A stretch of 64,000 nt of DNA from Ligustrum vulgare (GCA_963555705.1 OY743170.1:29029362-29093361); one strand, 5' to 3'. Shown: positions 46,242 to 56,342, numbered from the stretch's first letter. The notes: a model not told the origin generated them from the sequence alone. Numbers and translations are program-made.

Positions 46242-46457
46242 TTAGTTTTGTAAATTTTGTCCTCTGTTTGATCTATTTCTTATCTTTTCAGTTTGAGATT
46301 CTAACGATTCTATGCTTGTCCAAAGGTTTTTTATTTCTCCTGAATTTATGTTGTCATTGTCCACTAGTTGCATAATTTCAATTTTTATTTCATTTAATCT
46401 TTTTCTACTAGTTTCAATTTTTATTTCAACTTCTCTTTCAAAAGTTAGTCTAGGCAT
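46242..46457 (-). CDS. Small coiled-coil ORF in the EPRV leader (71 aa), conserved in the third unit
   Basis: It starts MPRLTFEREVEIKIETSRKR and is predicted helical. A related sequence (PGLTIRREFEI, RLPGEVNLLKSRIQNL) lies at ~16826-16990, after the end of unit 1. Conservation between units argues for a real coding function, possibly like the small coiled-coil proteins of caulimovirids. Function is unknown. Confidence 0.45.
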   Translation of the reverse strand: MPRLTFEREVEIKIETSRKRLNEIKIEIMQLVDNDNINSGEIKNLWTSIESLESQTEKIRNRSNRGQNLQN

Positions 46458-46737
46458 TATGATAAATTAGTTTTATCTCGTATTATTTCGAATCTTATTA
46501 TACAAAATCATTTTATGATCTACTATATTAGAATAATCTATCATAAGTTGATCATAATTTTCTAAGAATATGTAATATTCTTCAGATGATCAATCAATGA
46601 TTTTTAAGCAAGATACGATATCATTCATTTTTCCTAATATTTTTCTTAAAAGATTATTCAATCCTTCAATAGTATATCCTAGCATTTTAAAGCAAAGCTA
46701 TAGATTTCAAAACTTAAAGATATAAACAAATCTGAAT

Positions 46738-47115
46738 TTATAAAGTTTCAAATAGTTTTTCAAATTCAATTAATGTTTGAGAATTGATAATATCCATAAC
46801 AGTTATGATATCTATACTAGGTTCAAATGGTATATCATATTTTAAAATGTTTTTCTTTCTTTTTTCTAATTCATCAATAATATTTTGAATATCTTGTATT
46901 ACTATGGATCTAACGATGCCTCTAGCAAAGTTTTCTATCATACTTTCTTTAAAACTTTTTAATATTTCTTGTGATGTATAAAGTTGTTCTTGATATCCTA
47001 TTTTATCTATCTCATTTCCATATTCAATTCCTTTCTTATTTTTAACATTTTTCATAACTTTATATGGTCCTCTCTTAGATCTGGGTTTTTTCATGATATA
47101 ATTCCTTTTATTCAT
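46738..47115 (-). CDS. ORF in the EPRV leader (125 aa), function unknown
   Basis: It starts MNKRNYIMKKPRSKRGPYK, with a very basic first 40 residues followed by a helical part (ENFARGIVRSIVIQDIQNII). It could be a nucleic-acid-binding small protein, but nothing diagnostic is present. It sits ~770 bp downstream of the putative promoter. Confidence 0.35.
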   Translation of the reverse strand: MNKRNYIMKKPRSKRGPYKVMKNVKNKKGIEYGNEIDKIGYQEQLYTSQEILKSFKESMIENFARGIVRSIVIQDIQNIIDELEKRKKNILKYDIPFEPSIDIITVMDIINSQTLIEFEKLFETL

Positions 47116-47887
47116 GATTATTAAAAATTGGTAAAGAAATATTCATCTCTTCCATTACTATCACAGTCTAATATAGGATCATAATCATCATCACTACTGA
47201 ATACTTGTTCTAAATATAATTCATTATTTATTTCAGTGTTATCAATATCAAGCTAGAAGTAAATAATTGATTTTGTAATTTCTAATTCAAGTAATTCTTT
47301 TAGTTTAGGAAAAATTACTAATAAACATGGCATATAAATATGATATAACTTTTTTATTTCATTGTTAGGTCTAGTGAATTGTTTTTACCTAAATAATTGT
47401 TCAATTATTCTGTGATATTCATCTTGATACGGACTGCTTTGATAATTAAACTTGATAATCCTAAAGACAGATATATTAAGAATATTAACCTCTCTTCCTG
47501 TTCTTTGTTCCTTTATATTTTCCTTCTGATGTTAGTAAACTTCAGGCTTACAGGATTCTGCTATCACACCCTTCAACGACCTTCTGCCTTTACGGGTAAT
47601 TAGCCTCTCATGGCTTCATGCCTGCACTGTTTAACACTTTGATGGAAAATATTTATGGACATATTGTAGGGAGTTTTCTTAATAATATATCTTCTTATAC
47701 GAAAAGGATTCAGAAGACAGAAATTTAGAAACTCATCATATTCTAGTAAATCGCTTGGAATTTTATTGATAATATGAGTATGGATACAAGATTGGTAAGA
47801 GTATTTTTCAAGGGCAGAGAATTCTTTTTGCATTTCTCACAAGTTAAGTGCTTTAGTCATCTCTGCCTTATCCTAGCCCGGAGGCCT

Positions 47888-47934
47888 CTATTTATAATAC
47901 TGCATTGGATACAATTACATCATTGATTACATCA
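47888..47934 (-). promoter_or_regulatory. Putative EPRV pregenomic RNA promoter (TATA box and as-1-like pair)
   Basis: On the minus strand TATAAATAG lies at 47888-47896, and two TGATGTAA motifs with 12-bp spacing lie upstream at 47927-47934 and 47915-47922. That layout resembles the as-1 element (paired TGACG boxes) of caulimovirus promoters, with C changed to T. The site lies just beyond the transactivator-position ORF of unit 2, where a pararetrovirus promoter is expected, and would drive transcription through the unit 1 leader and PBS. Confidence 0.5.
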
Positions 47935-47939
47935 TATTC

Positions 47940-48282
47940 AATAATATCAGACTCAATTATTAATACTTTTGGTTACACCATAAGGACACCTGTCCCTCCA
48001 TTATTTCCAGCTTCACATGGTTCTCACATGGTATTGTCTTGGCATTTGTCTAAAAGCATATTCCATTTTGTCATTTCTTCTTTTGTTGGTATTTCTTTTT
48101 CAAAAGCAGCTTCCAGCTGTCCATCATTGTGGCTGGTATACATGGCAATTCATGGCTATGCACGCCTCTTGGAAGGTTGTAGGGCTTCCCTGTATCTGTT
48201 TTCTATCAAATTTATTGAATTATTCCTTTAGAATGGTTGAATTTTCTTTTACTCCATTGGTGACAATAGTCCATTATTCATA
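47940..48282 (-). other. EPRV intergenic region between the last ORF and the promoter
   Basis: Decayed coding sequence of the C-terminal part of the transactivator-position protein (NCHVYQPQ, PTKEEMTKWNMLL in shifted frames) grading into non-coding DNA. Plus-strand frames here (47905-48286) are shadows. Confidence 0.45.
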
Positions 48283-49221
48283 TTAGCATAAACATTTGAA
48301 TTTCTTCTCATACAATTTTTTTGCAATGTTATAAAGGACCTTAATTCCTAATATCCTATGGGATCGGAACCATGATCTTGTAATGTTTGGTACTGGCCTG
48401 GTATTTTTTCCTACTTCAATTTGGAAATTTCTAGCAACGTATCCAATTGTGATAATATGTTCAACAGGATAATATATCCTTCCATCAATTTCAGGACTAA
48501 TTGAGTAAAATTTTAAATAAATTGATCTCCCTTGAGCAAACTTTGAAATTTCTCCCTTTAGTAAATTATCAAATCTTTCAATTTCCTTTAGCTCTTTTCC
48601 AGGGTAGATTATATCTAAAAATCCATAGTCCGCTGCCATCTTTGTCATGCTGGGATCTCCTCCCTTGGTAACGATTAGAGTTGGGTAAACACGGTATCCT
48701 GATGCGATGAAGTAACAATCGCAATCCTGAAGTTCAATAATGATTTGGCAAAATTTTTTATACTCGTCTTCTCTTGATAAAAAAGGGGAATCATCTTCCT
48801 CTTCGGAATTGATTTTGATTACTTTGGTATGGTCATCTTTGGCATTTATTTTCAATTTTCTGGGACAAGTTTCATTTATTATCACCTTCTTTGAACTTGT
48901 ACTTGGTTCATCTCTCTTTATCATTGGTCCACCACCGCTTCCAGAGGATGTACCTGTTTGTATTGTACCTGTTGGTATATTTGGTAAAACCTATTTGGTA
49001 TTCAACGACTCGAATAGTGATTCGATTTCACTAACTCTGTTGCTCAATTGTTTGGTATATTTGGTATGAGAGACAAAAAGTTCCATCAACAATTTAACAT
49101 TTTGCTGAAGGTATTCTGCCATTTGTTCAATTCCATCTCTTATATCCTCAGCTTCATCTATGAGGAAGTTTATTCGCACTCTAGCTTCCATCAATGATTC
49201 TTTGATATCATCCATCTGCAA
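48283..49221 (-). pseudogene. EPRV unit 2, transactivator-position ORF (two frames)
   Basis: The first frame 48991-49221 (MQMDDIKESLMEARVRINFL) is a coiled coil. The second, 48283-48924 (213 codons), has a Ser/Lys/Asp-rich start, then CYFIASGYRVYPTLIVTKGG, RSIYLKFYSISPEIDGRIYY and VEHIITIGYVARNF. A break at ~48950 separates the two. The gene follows RNase H, where caulimovirids of several genera carry the translational transactivator/inclusion protein. Its homologue in unit 1 lies at 17640-18720. The identification is positional. Confidence 0.5.
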
Positions 49222-49234
49222 AATCTCTATTTTT

Positions 49235-49800
49235 GCTTAGAAAATCAGCAAGATAATTATTAACACATTTAATATGAATTATGTCAAAATTGTAAAATGC
49301 TAGATAAGCCTGCCATCTATGAAGCCTTCTATATTGAGGTTCTGATGGTAATTTATTTTTGACTAATCCTGCAACTTGAGAATTATCAATTTCAATAATG
49401 ATTTTTTAAGATAATAAAAACAATGAGAACTTTTTTTATTCCTCTAATAATCGCTAATAATTGTTTTTTATGAGTAGTATAATTTATTTCTGCTTGATTA
49501 AAGGTTCCAATATCTGCAAATTTCATTAAAATCTGTTTTTAATATTGCTGCCCAATATTTATCCGAGGCATTAGTATTAACTATTAGATTATCATTTTCA
49601 TCTGGTAATCTTAATTTTGGTAAATTTTTACATTCCTCTTTTAGTGAATTAACAATTTCTGTATGTTCTTTACTCCATCCTTTAGTATTTGTTTTCCTGA
49701 GTAAAATTTGTATTTTATGTCTTTTTTTTTTTTGAAAGATTTTCAATAAGTCCTTCTGCATAATTTAAACATCCTAAAAAATTTTGTATTTGTTCCTTTG
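49235..49800 (-). pseudogene. EPRV unit 2, RNase H (broken)
   Basis: 49498-49761 has WSKEHTEIVNSLKEECKNLP (RT thumb/connection) and NLIVNTNASDKYWAAIL, followed in other frames by NQAEINYTTHKKQLLAI, RRLHRWQAYLAFYNFDIIHI and YLADFLSK. These are the pararetroviral RNase H motifs in order. Confidence 0.75.
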
Positions 49801-49869
49801 ATTCTAATTTATCTAGAAAGCTTTTTATTATTTTACATATATGAGTTTGTAATTTTATTCCTCTTCTAC

Positions 49870-50472
49870 CTATTGATAATCCAAGAAAATCAATTTCTTT
49901 TTTTCTATTATTGCTTTCTCTTTTGAAAGAACAATTCCTTCATTTTTACATTCATTTATAAATTTCATTAAATGGTTTCTATGTTCTTCTTTATTATGAG
50001 AGCATATTAATATATCATCAACGTAAACAATTAAAAATTCATTCAATTTTCTAAATATGTTATCCATTTTTCTTTGATATATTTGTGGTGCATTTTTTAA
50101 ACCAAATGGCATAACCATCCATTCATACTTACCTTGAGGCGTACTAAACGCTGTATATTGGATGCTATCTTCATCCATTTTGATTTTCCAAAATCCCAGT
50201 TTACAATTAAATTTAGAATAATATTGTTTCCTTTTTGCAAGATTTATTAATACTTCTTTATTAGGTAAAAAGTATCCATCAAACTTAGTGTATTTGTTTA
50301 ATTCTTTATAATTCATAATCATTTTAGCACTTCCTCTTATTTGTTCAGAATGTTTCATTACCATAAAGGCTGGATTGCTATGAGGTCCATTACTGGGTCT
50401 AATAAGTTTTTGACCAATTAATTCTTTTATTTGAGTTTTAAATTCTTGTGTATCTTGTATGGTATATATCAT
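49870..50472 (-). pseudogene. EPRV unit 2, reverse transcriptase (200-codon open part)
   Basis: An open frame with LIRPSNGPHSNPAFMV, NYKELNKYTKFDGYFLPNK, FSTPQGKYEWMVMPFGLKNA and LIVYVDDILICS, with an intact YVDD. The DGYFLPNKE segment is characteristic of Caulimoviridae RT and differs from Gypsy RT. The frame ends at LIFLDYQ by a stop or frameshift before RNase H. A break near 50500-50650 also parts it from the second protease. Confidence 0.85.
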
Positions 50473-50678
50473 TGGTCTAACTCTTATAATAACATTTCCT
50501 GTTAATTCTATTTTGGCTTTGGGATGATATGGTTTCCAAAATAGTAATGGATTTTCTCCATAAATTTTTTCTAACTGTTCTATGATTTTCTCTATACCTA
50601 TTTCTATTCCTGTTTTTAGGACATTTTATATCTTATATTTCTATTTTTTATTTCATTTTCTGTAATTAGTTTTTTCTC

Positions 50679-51110
50679 CTATTTATCACTACGCTGGGCT
50701 GACTGAACTCTATAATGTCTAAATTCTCTTGGTATTTTTAATAAATGTGCACACGGTGTTTGTAACATTATCATATAATTATTTTGTTTATAATATTGAA
50801 ATTGTTGGATAAAGTCATTTCCTAATAATATATCACATTCTAGTTTATCATAACTACATATTTTGTTTATTATTACTTGTTTACTTCCAAGTATTATATC
50901 AACTTTATCAGCACTATTAATTATATGGGTACTTTCTCCCGTAACTCCTGTGATTTTTATCTTATTATTGATAATCCATGATTTGATTAAGAAACTCTTA
51001 AATACTGATATATCACTTCCTGTATCAATTAAAATACAAGTTGTTATATTTGTTTCAACTATGATAACCTGTATATAGACAGCTAATGGAAAGCTTATTA
51101 GATTATTCAT
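50679..51110 (-). pseudogene. EPRV unit 2, second aspartic-protease domain, N terminus of the RT ORF
   Basis: 143-codon frame. ILIDTGSDISVFK at residues ~30-42 is a D-T-G catalytic triplet; KITGVTGESTHII and CDILLGNDFIQQF give the flap-side and C-terminal motifs of a retropepsin. Its ATG lies in an ATGA overlap with the stop of the upstream ORF (51107-51110), which suggests coupled re-initiation. Stops after 50679 separate it from RT. The equivalent in unit 1 is at 28775-29050. Confidence 0.75.
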
Positions 51111-51940
51111 TCAGCTTTTCTGCATAATATAGTTTGGTCATTATGAGTTATATATAATCCTTCTCTTTTTATACCGTAGTCTTCCAATCCATTTAAGAAA
51201 CTCATTCCTATTAAGATATGAGGTCCTATGTCCATACTGTTATCTATGTAGCATGGAACTAAAAGGTTAATTCCTTCAATTTTTATTGGTACCGTAACTT
51301 CTAATTCTGCAGTATGTATTTGTCCATCAAAATTAACATATCTATAAGGATTAGTTCTATGAGTTATTAATCCTCTATTCTTATTTGAAGCTATGTGACA
51401 TTCACTAGCACCTGTATCTATCAATATATTTGAACCTTTCATATGCTCTTTTCCATTGAAGTATTCTCCTTCTATTTTCATATTTCTAGCATTTCTATGA
51501 AGTTTTATTTCTCTTGTATTACTAGTCTCTCCTAGTTGTCTTCTATTAGGTAGACTTAGACTTCTTGATCTTCTAATTAATTTTCCATCTTCAAATGTTA
51601 TTCTATTCTCAGGGTATTCTCTGATTTCTATAATCTCGGGTTTATTTTTTGTTATAAAAAGTTCATAATTTTCTGGAGTTAAACTTATTTGTTTGTTTGG
51701 TTCTATAATCTTACTAAAATCTTTGCATTCTTTATGGACTTCAATATATGGTTTTCTAGAATAAATATTTCCATAATTAGAATTAGTAAATATATATAAT
51801 GCTCTGTATTCTATAGTCATAATCTGATCTCCTGGTTCCATTATATCATCTTTGTATAATTTGAAATGTAGTCCTAAGACTTCATTAAAAAATTTATCTT
51901 TTAATGAGACACAATACTTTGGGTAGCATGTAAATATCAA
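51107..51940 (-). pseudogene. EPRV unit 2, movement-like C terminus plus first aspartic-protease domain
   Basis: 277-codon frame. Residues ~1-95 (GDQIMTIEYRALYIFTNSNYG) match the C-terminal part of caulimovirid movement proteins of the 30K superfamily in position and general pattern. A basic Ser/Arg-rich hinge (RRSRSLSLPNRR) follows. Residues ~165-270 form a retropepsin-like domain: GSNILIDTGASECHIAS, and PHILIGMSFLNGLEDYG. The CACTA element at 51963 interrupts the gene just upstream of the first Met, which is therefore not the natural start. Confidence 0.75.
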
Positions 51941-51962
51941 TTTTTTGTATGCAAGGTTTCCT

Positions 51963-52700
51963 CACTAGTACAGAAAGTGGAAAAGGCGTCGGTTGTAAAA
52001 GGGCATAGGCGTCGGTTGTAGGGGCGACGCCTATGACGCAGACGCCTAAAGTTTTGACTTTAGGCGTCCGTTGTAAATCGATGCCTAAAGTTCGACTTTA
52101 TGCGTCAATTTTTTAATAACCGACGCTTAAAGTTAAAAAAAAAAAAAAAATTTACCTTTAGGCGTCGGTTCAAACTTTAGAACCGACGCCTAAAGTTCGA
52201 CTTTATGCGTCGGTTTTAAAGTTGAAAAAAAAATTTTACTTTAGGCGTCGGTTCAAACTTTAGAACTGACGCCTAAAGTATTTTTTTTTTTCACACCTGC
52301 AGTGACCCAGGCCGTTGTAGGAATACCAATCAAACTTCAACATCATCTAGTACTCAAACATTAATCCAAAATCAATTCTCAACTTTTAAAAATCAAACTA
52401 AGATTGCATAACTTAACTCTAATAAATCAAATATTATTGTATATCAATCTACTAACTTCAAATCAATAATATATATTCAAACAAACCAATTAACTTGATA
52501 AATAATAAATCAATTATATATATATATATATATGCACAAACATATACATACACACAGATATATATATATATATACACACACAAAAACACATACATATATA
52601 TATATATATATATACACACAAAGATATACATACACGCACATACACACATAGATATATATATACATACATATATATATACACAAACATTATATAAACACAT

Positions 52701-52759
<59 letters not shown>

Positions 52760-53174
52760 TTTATACAAAAACTAAGTAGGGGAAGAGATTTAAGGTCACC
52801 TTGTGGCGGCGGCGACGGGCGGTGGCGGCGACTGGGCGGGGCGGCGACGGGCGGGCGGTGGCGGCGACGGGCGGTGGCAGCTTGGGCGTGGAGAGAGTGG
52901 AGAGAGTTTGGGTGTGGAGAGAGTGGAGAGAGTTTCGTGTGTGAAGTGAGTTACGCGGATTATACAAATGAAAAGGGCGCGGAACCGAAGCCCTTTGGGC
53001 GTCGGTTCACGAGGAACCGACGCCCAAAACCCGGGTTTGGGCGTCGGTTCCTCTTGAACCGACCCCTTTACTTAAAACTTATTTACAAAATTGCCACCGC
53101 GTTTTCAATTGGCGTCGGTTGTTACATAAAACGACGCGTATTCCCCATTTTTTATGCGCGATTTTGTACTAGTG
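51963..53174 (-). mobile_element. Non-autonomous CACTA element, 1212 bp (TSD CCT)
   Basis: CACTAGTACAGAAAGTGG at the left, complement CACTAGTACAAAATCGCG at the right, with CCT at 51960-51962 and 53175-53177. The left ~320 bp hold GGCGTCGGTT repeats and hairpins; the centre holds (TA)n-rich sequence; the right part holds a GC-rich block (52800-52880) and a CT-type leader, then more repeats. The right end corresponds to the left end of the 29561 element, so it lies in the opposite orientation. It encodes no transposase. Confidence 0.93.
52510..52750. repeat. (TA)n / (CA)n low-complexity tract
   Basis: Mixed TATA, CACA and ACAT runs. Open frames on both strands (52458-52779) consist of Tyr/Ile/Cys/Val repeats and are artefacts. 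Confidence 0.95.
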
Positions 53175-53177
53175 CCT

Positions 53178-53670
53178 TATATTATTCCTAAATGGCTATC
53201 TTTTAAATTTATTATTCTTTCACCATGTAAACATACAATCAAAGGTGAATCTACCCCTTCTCTGGATAAGGATTTAAACATTATTTGTATTCCTGCAAGA
53301 TAAACATATTGAATCTTTTCACTTTGTTTTTTATTAACCCTTGTTAATAATTCTGTGACAGTATTTTTTGTTAAAATGCTTAATTTATGTGTTCTTTGAG
53401 TTGTTCTAACATCTATTGTCTTTTCAATTTTATGATATTCTTTTATTGCTATTCTTTCTCTTCTCCATATTCTATCTAAAATTTCTCATTTTTCAAATTT
53501 TAAATCTAAAGATAATTTTTGTATCTTCTTAAATTTATTATTGTCAAATGTTACTTTTAATCCATAACCATCAATTTCTTCATATTCTTGTACATTTATA
53601 TTACTGTTTTCTATTTCTTCTATTTCTTTATTCAGATTCAGATTCATTGTTTTCTGAATTTGTTTCACTT
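53178..53670 (-). pseudogene. EPRV unit 2, movement-like protein N-terminal part (broken)
   Basis: Frame 53486-53668 reads YEEIDGYGLKVTFDNNKFKK; further pieces near 53180-53480 read AIKEYHKIEKTIDVRTTQR and VCLHGERIINLKDSHLG. They lead into the CACTA insertion and, past it, into the 51107-51940 frame. Confidence 0.6.
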
Positions 53671-53689
53671 ATGTAAACTTCTTGATCAT

Positions 53690-54909
53690 AATATTCTTCA
53701 ATATCAGATATTTCACTTAGTTCACTTTCTATTTCTAAATATTCTTTTTTGTAATATTTTAACTTTTTTCTTGGTACAATCAGAACTTATATGTCCTATT
53801 TCTCCACAATTCCAACATTTGCATTGACTTTTATCCTTTTTGTAAGATTTATTTTTATGTTTTTCACTTTGATTATATCTTCTTCTAGGTTTTATATATT
53901 TTCTCTTAAATTTTCTAAAATTTTTAAACTTTCTATTTTATATTTTCTCTTAATATTTCTTTTTTCAGGATTACATCCCCATTGTATAGGTTTTTCAATG
54001 TCTTCACATCATATCCTAGTTAGTTTTCCTGATTTTTTCAATATTTGTCTTTGTTGACATATATATGCTTATCCTTCAAATAAAAATCTTATCATTGATC
54101 CTAATGTCCTAGGAATTCCAGGGTTATCTCTAGCAAATAATTCAAATTTTATCTTGAAATATTTTTCCCATGAACCTGGTAATTTATTATAATACATATC
54201 TTGGTATACTTTTTGATTTTCATTACTGTAAAATTGTACATAATAGTATTCTTTAAATTCACATGTGTATTCTTTAATCTTACATATATCACATATTGTT
54301 AAATTTATCAATTTGACTCTAGCATTGTCTTTTTCTCTTATTGATTCTCGTTATGTATCTCCTATCCAATTTTCTCCTATAAATTCAGCTGCAATATATT
54401 CTATTAATTTTTCTATACCTTCTCTATCTGTTTATTATTTCTATTTGTACATTTCTTCTTATTAAAGCCTTTGTATCATTACTAATTCCTTCCCACCAGT
54501 TTCTTACATTTCCTTCAAAGGATGAAACTAGAAAGTTTATTCTTCTTTCAGTACTTTCCCATGAATCATCTTTATTATATAAAAAGAATAATATCACTGA
54601 ATCTGCCCAAGTTAATAAGGCTTTTTTGGTGTCTATTTTGCAATCTATATTCAATTTTGCTCCTCCATGGTTAATAGGGTTGTCATAATTATTATCTTGT
54701 TTATAGATATCTTCGTACTTATTCCCTTTAGGTGGTTGTCTTTCTCTGATTTTATCATAATATTGTCTTTGTGGTTTGCTATATAAATGTGCATAACTTT
54801 CATCTGGATTAAGTGCTCCTCCAATATTCATTAAAACTTGATATTTATCTGAATTTTCTAAGCTTAATTGATCAAAATTTTCTATTAGTAAGTCTAGCTC
54901 TTTATTCAT
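53690..54909 (-). pseudogene. EPRV unit 2, coat-like protein with CCHC knuckle (broken)
   Basis: 54424-54909 starts MNKELDLLIENFDQLSLENS and contains DTKKALLTWADSVILFFLYN and FEGNVRNWWEGISNDTKALI, a WW/large-helix pattern seen in pararetrovirus and Gypsy capsid proteins. 54069-54311 continues with YYNKLPGSWEKYFKIKFELF and PRTLGSMIRFLFE. The knuckle CWNCGEIGHISSDC is at 53776-53823, followed by an acidic stretch. The first ATG overlaps the stop of the preceding ORF (54902-54909). Coat-like before movement-like is the order described for cavemo- and solendoviruses. Confidence 0.7.
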
Positions 54910-55270
54910 CTTTGTTTTGTTTTTCTTCAGTTTTTTGTTTTTCTATAGTTTTTTCTATGGATTTTTGTAATTCTAATTCTTCTTCTAGTATTTTTGGTAA
55001 TATATTTTTTCTAAGTTCATCATCCATGCTTCCCGTTTCTATTACAATTTTTTCTTGTTCAAAGTATTTCTTTCCTATTCTAACCATTTCTTTTTCTATA
55101 AGTTTTTTGCCTATTTTATTTTCTTTATTTTTATTATTATCTTTTAACTCTCTAATTTCAAGTTTTAATATATTTACGTCATTTCTTGCTTCTTTTAATT
55201 CATCTTTAACTTCTTGAACATCTTTTATTAAAGATTTTATTAATATTTTTAAATGTTCAAAACATTCACT
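54902..55270 (-). pseudogene. EPRV unit 2, N-terminal coiled-coil ORF
   Basis: The frame is open from a stop at 55271 to 54902. Its first ATG (55087) lies midway, so either translation starts at a non-AUG codon or the true start has been lost. The sequence is a long coiled coil (VQEVKDELKEARNDVNILKL, EEELELQKSIEKTIEKQKTE). It ends with an 8-nt overlap with the coat-like ORF. It may correspond to the small virion-associated coiled-coil protein of other caulimovirids; this is inference from shape and position. Confidence 0.5.
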
Positions 55271-55350
55271 TTATGAGTTTAGATGTATGTATTCTATATT
55301 CATTTTTGTATTTTGTTATGTAATATTTATCTTTTAGATCTATCATATGA

Positions 55351-55362
55351 CTTTGATACCAA
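55351..55362 (-). promoter_or_regulatory. EPRV primer-binding site, unit 2
   Basis: The minus strand reads TTGGTATCAAAG, matching the first 10 or so bases of the initiator-tRNA-Met site. It lies ~80 bp before the first coiled-coil ORF. Confidence 0.65.
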
Positions 55363-56342
55363 TTTAGGAAGTGCTACTATGAGTAACCAAAAATCGTAAA
55401 ATTATATTAAAAATGTTTTGGAATTTTATATACTTAAAGATTTGAAATGTGTAAACTTGAGGACTTTGTATGTTAGAATTTATAAAAGGGATATTTTGGT
55501 AATTTTCCATAGCCTGTATGCCAATCAGTATGGTTTTATCTGTACATTTAGATTTTTCCATATTCTTTTCTGCCTGCCAAGTTTCAATGGTCAGATCGAA
55601 AATAAGGTTGTTTAGAGTTTGTCCTTTGGGAGATTGAAGGGCCAAAAATACGTTGGCAATGGACTAACAAGAAAATGTCGTGTATTCATGAAACAATATT
55701 TTTTCTACACTTGTGAAAATAGATTATTTTATTAGGATGCTTTGTTTTTCTTTTCTCCACATCTCTGATCCATTTGGACCTAGCCAGTTATGGATTTTTC
55801 ATGGGAAAATCACGTAACTACTTAGATGTAATGTATTGTCATTGAAAAATATCCAAATTTCAAACTATTCGTAATATTACTAAATTTTTTGTCATAACTT
55901 CAGAAAAATACCGAATTTTGAAGTAAAAAAATGTATTATTTGAGTAACAAGATTAACAAAAAATCCTTTTACTTAAGAAAATTTTTACCCATTATTTAGC
56001 TAATTAAATTAGGAAATTTCAAATATCCTGAAATTTAGCCACACGTTTCCTTTCTTGACAGACTACCACCTTCTATATTTGTTTACTGATTAATCCCTAT
56101 CATTCTTATGTAATATTACATTATTGCTACTAATATTACATGTCGTGTAATGTATTGTAATCATTTTGTCATTATAATGTATCTAACATCACAAAATGAC
56201 TGTATTTTTTAATTGCATTATAGAGCTTGTAATAGTAGATAATGTGAAATTAAACTCAAAGGCTATCGTGCATGCAATTTTGCCTTATGAATCCATAGAG
56301 TGTTATGTAGTATCACTGAATGTAATATTACAAGGGATGTAA
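55363..56342. other. EPRV flank and AT-rich DNA, no gene recognised
   Basis: The first ~300 bp may be viral leader; the small frames on both strands at 55364-55645 have no recognisable domain. From ~56100 the DNA contains repeated taatattaca-type motifs that resume after the hAT insertion. Confidence 0.5.

Larger units (their letters stand above)
47880..55362 (-). mobile_element. Endogenous pararetrovirus unit 2 (Caulimoviridae-like), nearly complete
   Basis: From the PBS at 55351-55362 leftwards the minus strand carries a coiled-coil ORF, coat-like ORF with CCHC knuckle, movement-like region (split by a CACTA element), first protease, second protease with RT and RNase H, a transactivator-position ORF and the promoter. 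There is no integrase and no LTR. RT and RNase H are of the caulimovirid type. The longest frames are 277, 213 and 200 codons; gaps between them are stops and frameshifts. It is better preserved than unit 1, with intact RT YVDD and two D-T-G triplets, but cannot encode a whole virus. Confidence 0.85.

Noticed and set aside
47837..47860. Seven-codon ORF near the promoter as a ribosome-shunt sORF
   Set aside because: It lies almost at the expected transcript start, and the candidate stem-loop after it pairs only partly, so the evidence is too thin.
47397..48286. Several plus-strand frames of 68-109 codons
   Set aside because: They lie antisense to EPRV sequence, have no domain and no codon character.
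49870..50472. Possible Gypsy rather than viral origin of the minus-strand RT
   Set aside because: The DGYFLPNKE segment, the RNase H motifs, the absence of integrase and LTRs, and the movement-like and transactivator-position genes all favour Caulimoviridae.
52458..52779. Tyr/Ile-rich open frames on both strands
   Set aside because: They are translations of (TA)n/(CA)n low-complexity sequence in the small CACTA element.
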